DNA from: Epinephelus fuscoguttatus
Lineage: Eukaryota > Chordata > Actinopteri > Perciformes > Serranidae
Direction of reading: 5' to 3'
Length of the DNA stretch: 64,000 bases
Assembly (NCBI RefSeq): GCF_011397635.1
Contig: NC_064766.1
Coordinates: forward strand, 42,315,110 to 42,379,109
This document shows, piece after piece, positions 37,101-46,700 of the stretch (position 1 is its first letter; each line of letters opens with the position of its first letter). A model generated the notes under the pieces. That model made no database searches. It had not been told where the DNA came from and was given only the letters and a program-made list of their open reading frames with translations. The position numbers were made by a program, and so were the translations under genes.

Positions 37101-40100
37101 GGACATATGGAAACTCTTTGGGACCAGTTGTCCTCCCGAAATGACCCCAGAATCTATAGAATCTCTTAAAAGACCCAATGTAACCTCTACAACCTCTTTA
37201 AGAACTCATTAAAGACATATGGAAACCCTTTAAGAATGTCTGGGCCCCAGAAATGCAGTTCTTGATCCTCTTTGACATCTAGAAATGCCTTGAAGGACAT
37301 TCTTTAAAGGATCTCAAGGGATCTGTTGGAACCTCTAGAATCTCTTTAGGAAACCTTGGAACTCCTGTTGAAGGACCTAAGAAACCTTTCTAAGGATCCA
37401 GTGTAACCTCTATGACCTCTTTAAGAAGTCTTTATGGACTTAAACCCTTTAAGACTGTCTGGGTCAAGACGGCTGATCATGAGCTTCAGAAATGCAGTTC
37501 TTGATCCTCTTTAGGACATGTGGAATCCCTTGAAGGACATTTTTTAAGGATCTCAAGAAATCTGTCAGAAACTCGAGAATCTCTCAAGGGAACCATAGAA
37601 CTCCTGTTGAAGGACCACAAAAACCTCTCCAAGGACCTGTGGGTCCTGACTCTGAAGGAGCCCTGGAATCTCTTTAGGGGCTTATGTAATATCCTGGGAG
37701 ACCACTAAAACCTGTTTAAGGACTTATGAAAACCAGTGAAAGACATGTGGAAACTCTTCAGGACCAGTTGATCTCCCCAAATGACCCTACAACCTGTGGA
37801 ACCTCTTCAGAGATCCAGTGTAACCTCTACAACCTCTTAAAGAATGTGCAAGTAGAAACTCTTTAAGGACGTATGGAAAACCTTTAAGACCTGAGTCAGG
37901 GGTAACCAACCATGAGTCTCAGAGAGGCAGTTCTAGATCCTCTTTTGGACACGTAGAACCCCCTTGAAGACAAGTTGTATGTCAGTGGTCACTAACCTGG
38001 ACGTCCACAACTCCAGTTGATCTTGTCATTGCTCACACAGGTCTCACCTTCAGCGCAGGTATTACACACCATGGTATTGACATCTGAGAACAGAACAACA
38101 AAGTCCACTAAAGATTCTGATGGTCTAAGCTCTGAACTGTCCTTTAAGACATAATAACCTTCAAGCACACATTTCAGGTCCTGAACCACTGATCTACATC
38201 TTACAGTGAAATAAAGAGGATTGCACCAGATGTTGGAGTGTTCCTTTGAGACTTCAGGATCAGGATCCTGGTATTTAGCTCAACCTTGACTCTACAGTGT
38301 GACTCCATATCATGAATACTTGTCTCTTACCTGCGCAGTAAGCTAGCCGACACAAGTTGGGGCTCACAAACTTGTAGACGTAGTAGTTTCTTGGGCAGGC
38401 TTTCACATGGATGATGTTGGACTGAAACTGGCAGCAGCCTCCCTCCCAGCTGCCACAGACCTCTGCCCGGACGATGCCCTCAGAATCCAGTGGGTGGGGA
38501 CTCCTCAGCCACAGCGGAGCGTCAGTCCCACACATGTGACTCTCAATGCACCTCTCTGGCATCTGAACACTACTGTTACCAATGAACAGGCGGTACCAGC
38601 CCTGCCAATCAGTACGGCTGTCGCAGGCCACGGACTCCGGGTCCACCCTGTAGTCTGTGGCTCGCCAGTCGTCTTGTAGTGGAGTGTAGTGCTGACACGG
38701 GTCAATGCAGCGAGATGTGCCATCCACCTGGAGGCAGTCCTGACCGAAAGGGCACTGTGTGCCGCCGCAGGCAAACGTCACTGAGCGGGGTTTGGTTTTG
38801 GTGTTGGTGTGAGGTTGTAGATCAGGGGTCAGCAGGCAGGTGAAGGAGCCCGGTGTGTTTTCACAAATCAGGCCAGGACTGCACGGAGGATGGGGCAGCG
38901 AACACTCATCTATGTCCATGCAGCCCTGCAGTGGCAACCAGCGGTACCCTTTGCTGCAGCAGTCATCGTTGCAGGTGGTTTTGTTGTAGCAGGTGAAGCC
39001 ATCTCCCACCAAACCATCTTCACAGCAGCAGAACACGCCCACAGTCTCCACACTGTTGTCATGGAGGGAGGAGCGGCATCGAGCCAGTCTATGACACGCC
39101 TCACAGCTGGTGGCCGCAGACCCTGAGGACAAGCAAGGGTTCATTACAAAACATCAATATTATATAGCAAACAGATTGAACTGTGAATAACACTGTGGCA
39201 ATAACTCTCACGTCAGATATCCGATATAATCAGCGACAGTATATATTTGTCCTGCTGACTGACAAGTGTTGATTAATGTGTGTTGTCTTTATATGTTAAT
39301 AAATTCAGTTAAAATACCAGGTAGACACTTTGTCTGTGGATACACAGCTCAGTTAATATTTTGTGTTTCTGGGGGTTTTCCAGTATTTTGTGGCTCTGAG
39401 TCCACAGGTGAGTCCACAGGTGAGTCCACAGGTAAGTCCACAGGTAAGTCTTTCGTCAGCCACAAAATACTGGAATACCCCCCAGGAACACAAAAATATC
39501 ATAGCCTGTAGACTCAAACTGTGGAAAGTTCATTTATACTTCTAGCTACAGCGTAGGCTCTACGTCGAGACTACACCGTACCCTGACGTGCACCTCCCCA
39601 GAAATGTAACTCCACAGTGTCACAGTGACGCAGACCTCCTGTCTGTCTCTGTGAGCTGAAACCATTTCCCTCAGTGGAAACAAAGCTTTGATTTACTTTA
39701 ATTTCACAGATAAGAAACAATAAACTGTGAAGACAATAAAGCCTCCACACACTGTGTGTGATTTATCCTGGCTGAAATATGAGCAGAGGAAATCTCTGCT
39801 AGCTGCTAGGCTAATTTATACAATGTAAAATGCCATACGCTTGTGCTAATAACGTTAGCATGTTGCATTTGTGGGGAAAATGTGTCCAGATAAAGACGAA
39901 AGTGTTTGTCTGTGAATGCTGCGAGTTATAGTGAAGCTGAGTTGTGTTTGAAACTGTCTCTACTGCAGAGTGACACTGACACACCACTGCAGAAGTAAAA
40001 ACGGCGAAGGCGGCATGCATAGGGTCTATGCACAACCATAAATCCCCTTTTACCTGTGGACTCACCTGTGGATTCACCTGTGCTCTGAGCTGAACAGGCA

Positions 40101-40144
40101 GCCATAAGGAGCAGAAACAGCAGAGTGATGAACCGCTGGAACAT
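31126..40144 (-). CDS. Uromodulin-like secreted glycoprotein (EGF, D8C, SRCR, ZP domains)
   Basis: Secreted, ZP-polymerising glycoprotein of the uromodulin/GP2 group. Ten exons: 40066-40144, 38331-39122, 37997-38083, 35738-36055, 35193-35401, 34413-34564, 32608-32856, 32169-32328, 31214-31292 and 31126-31133. They total 711 codons with consistent phases. Order: signal peptide (1-20); Cys-rich EGF-type region with a calcium EGF ([12 protein letters not shown]); a D8C domain (about 170-290; [36 protein letters not shown]); a small Cys module; an SRCR domain (about 320-425; [26 protein letters not shown]); ZP-N from [11 protein letters not shown]; and a basic furin-like site RRARS near the end. 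The last exon (two codons) is uncertain. Reading through exon 9 instead ends at 31197. No GPI or membrane tail was found. Exon 1 has three possible donors. Confidence 0.85.
31340..32110. repeat. Degenerate 'CTTAAGAACCTCTAGAACC' array, intron 8 of uromodulin-like gene
   Basis: Words AGAACC, CTCTAGAACCT, CTTAAGAAC and TTTAAGGACTCATGG recur every 20-40 bases for about 770 bases. They are too diverged for a fixed period. A second block of the same kind lies at 36350-36530 and 37063-37985, in the intron between the SRCR exon and the preceding small exon. Confidence 0.6.
32950..34285. repeat. AT-rich TTAAGGG/CCCTTAA block in intron 6
   Basis: More than 1.3 kb of AT-rich sequence with frequent CCCTTAA, TTAAGGG, CCTTAAATT and AATTAAGG words, in both orientations and without a fixed period. 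No coding frame. A similar block occurs at 53720-54110 and 55190-56240 in slc4a2. Confidence 0.5.
34996..35180. mobile_element. Short interspersed repeat (TTTATTTATAAAGCCCAATA family)
   Basis: An AATC run precedes TTTTATTTATAAAGCCCAAT, then ATCACAAATCACAATTTGCC, and ends near CAAAAAACCCTTTAACGGGG. A second copy in the same orientation is at 47505-47640, so it is a dispersed family. It is the typical fish retroposon tail, whether from a SINE or a 5'-truncated LINE. Confidence 0.65.
36350..36530. repeat. Degenerate CTAGAACC/TTAAGGAC array, first part
   Basis: Same style as 31340-32110. It continues at 37063 after the LINE insertion. Confidence 0.45.
36530..37062 (+). mobile_element. 5'-truncated LINE (L2-like) with intact 3' end
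   Basis: The plus strand encodes, with small breaks, a LINE reverse-transcriptase C-terminus: [15 protein letters not shown]-like text in one frame, and in the main frame [20 protein letters not shown] followed by [17 protein letters not shown] short 3' untranslated region with GAGTACCATGAAGCGCTCTA and a (TTA)n tail complete it. This is the usual structure of a fish L2-type insertion. It splits the degenerate array of intron 3 and is opposite to the host gene. Confidence 0.8.
37063..37985. repeat. Degenerate CTAGAACC/TTAAGGAC array, second part
   Basis: About 920 bases of words such as CTCTTTAAGAAC, CTAGAATCTCTTTAGG and GACCTGTGG. Internal copies of AGAAATGCAGTTCTTGATCC at about 37250 and 37488 show an older duplication of roughly 240 bp. 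Confidence 0.6.
39359..39500. mobile_element. Fold-back (inverted repeat) segment in intron 1 of uromodulin-like gene
   Basis: The left arm TTTTGTGTTTCTGGGGG...TTTTGTGGCT (39359-39397) is matched in reverse by AGCCACAAAATACTGG...CAGGAACACAAAA (39459-39497). The loop holds four tandem CCACAGGTGAGT/CCACAGGTAAGT 12-mers. The sequence to the right (39520-40045) looks like a further MITE-type repeat but its ends are unclear. Confidence 0.6.
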
Positions 40145-41955
40145 TTTTAATCACCAGTCTGTTACAGAGAGAATTTTTAGTTTTGTAGAAGATGTTTTAC
40201 ACTGGTTTATTTTACAGAAACAGGAAGTACAATTAGGGTCTGCTGATCAGGTGACTACGTTAATATTTCCATGACTGTATATTAAAAAGCTAACTGAAGG
40301 TACTTCTATTTATATTCTGAGTCATTACCTCACTCTCTGAGAGCTTTAAATTTACAACAGTCTGAAACATTGATTCCACATGTCTTCATGATCAGAAATA
40401 AAACAGAACACCACATTTTGTTTGTTGACGTTTTGCCCAAAAAAATCATCATCATCTTGGATCCCGGCAGAATTTTGTTTCTTTGCTTCAAACATTTTGC
40501 TAAAGTAAAGTTTATTGATTCATAAATATATGTTTGGGTATAAACTGAGTTATCTTAATATTCTCATTAGAATAAAATGCAACAAGATGTACTGTATTAT
40601 GTGTCAGTGTCCAGTTTATTAAGTACACCGAGCTAAATGAATGCAGCAGCCTGCGATAAAGTCTGTCCTCACTGTGGATAAAAACATTAAAAACACAGCA
40701 GCTCAAACTGAACATTACGACTTCATGAAGTTTGTTACTGACTGAATAAAACACTCATGAGCAGACTTTACCTTCACTGTAGCTCTGAGTGCACGTTTCT
40801 TCTTCAGGTTGACAGACTTCCGTCAGTACTGAGAATGTGCTTCTGGGAAAGGGCTGTTTAACAGCAGCTCGATAATCAGAGGTGATTATTGTTGTTGTTG
40901 TAAAGTTATAAATTAAAAGTGCTGCGTCAGACAAATAATAATGAGGGTGGAGAAAAAGTGCTCTCACTTTTCTCTGCTTTCATTTCAGGTCTTGTAGAAA
41001 GTTCTTCAAACAAACTTCAGTTTTTCTTTTGAGGTTCCTGAACAGCTGAGATTTTATAGAAATCTTTATAAAGGACATGTTGTTTAAAATGTCTAAAATC
41101 ATAATGAGCAGCTGGTATCTGTGATCAGAGCAGCTGGTTTTATTGGGAACAAAGGTTTTATCCCACTGACTCACACGCTGGAACAAAACAGGTTATCAAA
41201 AACTGAAGAGGTCAAAGTCTGGTGGGATGTTTCAGGACAGTCTGGCAGTGTTATAATGAGGTAGTTTTTGATTTGTTACTGACATCTGTGTTTTTGTCTC
41301 CTCTGAAGTTTATATGTCATAATGAACGTTGCATTCATGTGGTGTCTGTAGAATCAAAACAATCCACCTCAAGTCAAAACAACAACTCAGAAAATGTTTC
41401 ACAAGTTGCCGAGTTTGACGTCATGTACGCAGGAACACTGCCGATGAAAGGTCATCTTTGGTTGATGGTAACAAACTCTTTTTATTAATTCATGTATTAC
41501 ATATCTTTTTTTCAATCCCTCCATAATTTCACAAGATGTTTTTGGGATTGTTGCTGCCCGAAATGTCTGAATTTTTTTGCAATAAAATTTGGGGGCAAGT
41601 GAAAATCAGCAACAGCTGATTGCCAGTGTTGTTTGAATTGTTGTTTGAGTTCTGAAGCTGCTTTTTGGATCCATCAGTTATCTTCGCCCCCGACTTCCAC
41701 TGCGGGGGTGAAGCCATCAAGATGGAGTTTTATAGCAACTAATGATGAAGCTGCAGACAGGCAGATGTCACTATATGATCTGTTCAGGGGAAGTGAGCAG
41801 CTTCAGCCAACAGACAGCTGGATGTTCAACATCATTCATGTGCAGTCCAGAGACAAACTGTGGCTATGGAGCACACATTCTTTGGACTAATGGAAGCATC
41901 AGTATAAATGTTTGAATTGTAGGTTTCTGTAAACCACAGATATGTAACAGTGTCA
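40145..41955. other. Region upstream of the uromodulin-like gene
   Basis: AT-rich, no gene or recognisable repeat. It should contain the promoter of the uromodulin-like gene. No TATA box at a convincing distance was identified. Confidence 0.4.
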
Positions 41956-41959
41956 TGAA

Positions 41960-42895
41960 AAAGTTTGGCCCCCCCGGTCAAGCTTTCATTTACTGTGAGT
42001 AGAAGATGAACTGATCTCCAAATGACATGAAGGTAAAGATGCAACATTTCCTCAGTGTTTGTATTTTAATCAACATCAGTGTGTTCATTTTGTTTTGTAC
42101 AATTTCAAAGTGAAAAAAATGAAAAGAGCACCGTCCAAAAGGCTGAGCAGTGAGACAGCTGAGCAGTGAGACAGCTGAGCAGTGAGACAGCTGTCCCCAG
42201 GGTCTCTTGTTGACAGTGATGGTGAGGACAGAGCAGGTGACTCCTGACAGCTTGTCCCAACACTCAGCAGCCATGGGCTCCTCTAAACAGCTGCCTGCAC
42301 TCTGAACACTCTGATGAAGACTAGAGGAAGATAGCAAAGTGTTTTCAGGGAGCTGTTGGACGTTAACAGGAACTGTGGAGGTCTGAAGCAAGCAAGCTGA
42401 AAACTGTGTGAGAGAGGGAGAGTGGTGGTGCACTGTTGTACTGTGCAGACACACCTGGACAGGTATGAGCTTCATGGAAGAGTCATCAGAAGAAAACCTG
42501 TCCTGTGTCCTCACCACTACATTCAGAGCCTGATGCTTTATGGAGACACGTCCTGGGGACGGATGAAGGTCAAACAGACCATAATGAGCAAATGTTGCTG
42601 CAACAAGAGAACGAGTTCAAGTATCTTAGAGTCTTGTTCACAGTGAGGGTAGAATGAAGCGTGACATGGATCAGTGGTTTGGTGTGGCGTCTGCAGTAAT
42701 GTCGGTGCTGCCCGTTGAAGGTTAGGCCACGCCTCTCACAGTCCCCAGACCTAAACATCATTGAACATCTGTGGATAGAGCTCAAAGAGCAGAGCATGAA
42801 GAAAGAACTGAGAGACTCTGAGCTGGATACAAACAGGGTTTAGAAGAAGGGGGCGCTACTGAGCACTGACCATGCAAGGGCCAAACTTTGGCTTC
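41960..42895 (+). mobile_element. Degenerate Tc1/mariner element
   Basis: The ends AAGTTTGGCCC (left) and GGGCCAAACTTT (right) are inverted. Inside, plus-strand words fit the Tc1 transposase coding sequence: CATGGAAGAGTCATCAGAAG with AACCTGTCCTGTGTCCTCAC, and later CCAGACCTAAACATCATTGA followed by ACATCTGTGGATAGAGCTCA ('SPDLN.IE.LW..LK'). Large internal deletions and stops make it dead. A related end lies inverted at 63120-63400. Confidence 0.65.
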
Positions 42896-43716
42896 AGGAC
42901 CTTTTTATTTTTTGTTATTCTGAAACTGTGAAAGATGAAATTAAAAAATCATCTTGTTTAAAATATTGAAGAAATGTGTCATTATTAACTTCATGTCTTC
43001 CAGTTCATTTAATCTTCCACTGAACTCACAGTAAATGAAAGTTTGACTGTTAGTTGAAACTTTGAACAACGCTGTGGTCAACAAGTTTAGGTAAAAATAA
43101 ACACTTGGTTTTGGCTTAAAATAACTGCTTTTGGTGGCGCAGTTGGAAACACTGCCGCCGTCTCGCAAAAAAACACCTGGTTTTAGTGACACAATCACCG
43201 TTTGAAATTCTGCCGAAGTCTTGCTTAAACACAACCGCTTTCGTTGTTTGCTGGTCTCAAACCGAGATCTGCAGCTGGCAGCCATCTCTCCTGAGCGTGT
43301 GCACATACAGTCTTCTGAGCATGTTTATACTGCTCCTCACCCCTCAGTGAATGTGACATAACCTGATGGACGGGGCTTACACAATGACTACCTCATAATG
43401 TGCAAGTAAAACTGCAAAGATCTATGTTTAAAGATAAAATGTGCATTTTAATGACAGACAGAGAAACAGAACAAGGCATGTTTCAGTCAGCGTGATCTTT
43501 AAAACAGAAGGTGAGTTACAGACGAGCAGACAGACACCAGGAAACAGACTTCAGCTCTCAGCAGCAGAAACAAACCCGCTCCCCAAAAACACACAGTCAG
43601 CTCTATAAAAACAGATTTCAGACGTGTTCAGTCCACCTGCCCAGCGCTGCTACAGGATACGTGTCAGATATGCTAATGAAGAAGGTGGATCGACCAATGA
43701 GAAGGCTGCTACTGGG

Positions 43717-46700
43717 TCACACGGGCATCTGCAGCTGTGAGTACTCGTCCTGCCCCTCCTTCTCCTTCTCCTGAGGCTCCGCATCATCAGCGTCCAACTA
43801 CAGGTCACAGGTCACAGGTCAGAGACCAGAGGTCAGACAACAGTTCAGTTTATTTCAGTCAGCTAACTGCTACAAGCAAACTGTAACCAGCTAACTGTAA
43901 CCAGCTAACTTTTACCAGCTAACTTTTACCAGCTAACTGTAACCAGCTAACTGTAATCAACTAATTGTTACCAGCTAGCTTTAACCAGCTAATTGTTACC
44001 AGCTAACTGTAATCAACTAACTGTTACTAGCTAACTGTTACCAGCTAACTATAGCCAGCTAACTGTAACCAGCAAACTTTTACCAGCTAACTGTTACCAG
44101 CAAACTGTAATCAACTGTTATCAGCTAACTGTAATCAACTAACTGTTACTAGCTAACTGTTACCAGCTAACTATAACCAGCTAACTGTAACCAGCAAACT
44201 TTTACCAGCTAAGTGAAATCAGCTAACTGTTATCAACTAATTGTTACCAGCTAACTGTAATCAACTAACTTTTACCAGCTAATTGCAATCAACTAACTGT
44301 AATCAACTAATTGTTACCAGCTAACTGTAATCAACTAATTGTTACCAGCTAACTGTTACCAGCTAACTTTTACCAGCTAATTGTAATCAACCAACTGTAA
44401 TCAACTAATTGTTACCAGCTAACTGTAACAAGCAAACTGTAACCAGCTTACTTTTACCAGCTAACTATATACGGGTCCATGTCATTGGTTCGACATCCCA
44501 TTAGTCCGACTGTCCGCGGTGCTGAACGACTCGCGGCGGGTGTATGGTGCGCCGCGACCGGCTTGAGGCGGAGCAGGCTCACAGCTTATGTGTTTGTCAC
44601 TTTCTTTTTCATTTTAACCCACACCATGATCTTTTCCTGACCCTAACCAAGTGTTTTTTGTGCCTAAACCTAACCAGACCTTAACCACAGGGCATCATGA
44701 TGATTTCGGAACAGAGTTTGGAACAATGAGTTTAATATGGTCGGAACAATGGGATGTCGAACCAATGGGCAGTTCCCACTGTAGCAAGCAAACTGTAACC
44801 AGCTAACTTTTACCAGCTAATTGTAATCAGCTAACTGTAATCAACTAATTCTTACCAGCTAACTGTAATCAACTTACTTTTACCAGCTAACTGTAACCAG
44901 CTAACTTTTACCAGCAAACTGTAATCAACTTACTTTTACCAGCTAACTTTTACCAGCCATGTTAGCAGACGTCGTCCACCCTGTGCTAATGATGATGTCA
45001 GGATTTGTGAAGGAGGCGTGACTCACACTCTGCAGCTCTCTCCGGCTGAAGAGGCGGGGCAGCAGCAGCATCCTCACTGGGATGGTCAGCAGCAGCATGA
45101 AGGGAAATGCCAGCGCTGCCGCCGTCGCCATGACGACCCACAGGACAGACAGACAGGTCAGCTGAACGACAGTGAACAGGTGCATCCTTAATGTCCGCAC
45201 CTGTGAGAGAGCAGAGGCCCAGAGAGACAGATGAGACGAGGACAGAGAGGTGAGACAGACAGGTGAGACATACAGGCAGGGCTGTTTCAAGACACTCTGG
45301 GGGCCCCAGGCAAGAGGCACCTTGGAGGACAGACAGATGAGATGGAGACACACAAGTGAGACAGACAGGTGAGACAAAGACAGGCAAATAAGTAAGACAG
45401 ACAGGTGAGACGGAGGCAGACAGGTCAGCTGAACGACAGTGAACAGGTGCATCCTTAATGTCCGCACCTGTGAGAGAGCAGAGGCCCAGAGAGACAGATG
45501 AGATGAGGACAGAGAGGTGAGACAGACAGGTGAGACAGAGACAGACAGGTGAGACAAATAGGTGAGACAGACAGGTAAGACATACAGGCAGGGCTGTTTC
45601 AAGACACTCTGGGGGCCCCAGGCAAGAGGCACCTTGGAGGACAGACAGATGAGACGGAGACACACAAGTGAGACAGACAGGTGAGACAAAGACAGGCAAA
45701 TAAGTAAGACAGACAGGTGAGACAGAGACAGACAGGTCAGCTGGACGACAGTGAACAGGTGTATCCTTAACGTCAGCAGAGACACAGAGAGACAGACAAA
45801 TCAAGAGACACAAGTCCTGAGTCTTTGTTCCAAGTCAGGCCCAACAAGTCTACATCATTTGTCCGTCTGCTGGTCTGCTCTGTCTCACCTGTCTCACCTG
45901 TCCCTCCTGTCTCCTGACAGCTGCTGTCAGCATTAGTCATAGTACTGTAGTACAGATAATCTGTTGTGTGGAAAATGAAGACTAAAGTCACCGGAGTCGT
46001 GAGTCAAGTCCTCGTCATACAACTCAAGTCAACACCTCTGGAACTGGCTGATGTGTTTGTCCAAGGTCAGAGGGCGGAGCTAACCTTGCGGACGTAGTTG
46101 TGGTCGGGGTGGTACTTTGGGGGCATCAGCAACAGGATGAGTCGCTCAGTGAGCTGGATCCCGTTCAGTGACATCACACCCATGTAGAGGAAGATCCCAA
46201 ACAGCACCGCCAGAGGAATCTGACGCAGGACGTCCCCGATCACGATGGACAGACCTGAGGACAGACGGGTACCATGTCAGAGGAAACTAAATGCTGCACA
46301 GCTCCATCCACCCAGATGATTCTGTTTCTATCAGCTGATCTGATGGACCAGAGGATTCTGGGAGACAAGGAGAGGGGGCGTGGCTTTAATAAGGCCTGGT
46401 GTGATGGTGTGAATGTGAGCTGCTGTCCTGTTCCTGCTGTGGATCACTACTGTCCACAGCTCAGAAGTGGCTGCAGAGCGCTGCCCGTGTTCAGGAGGAG
46501 CAACCATGAGGCCATCTTGTTGAAGTCAGGATGTGTGGACAATAACCATGGATATCAGAACCATCCAGAAAGACGGAGGGTTAAACAGCAGCAGCATTGA
46601 TGGAAGAAGACGATAAAAAGGACTGAACTACAGTGAGGAAGTTAAAGGAGCTGATGGATGACAGCTTGAAGTGAACCTTGTCTGATTTAGTGTGATGAAT

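Noticed and set aside
44943-45813. 280- and 271-codon minus-strand ORFs rich in LSVSLVCL
   Set aside because: Mostly microsatellite translated in the slc4a2 frame. Only 45027-45200 is supported as exon.
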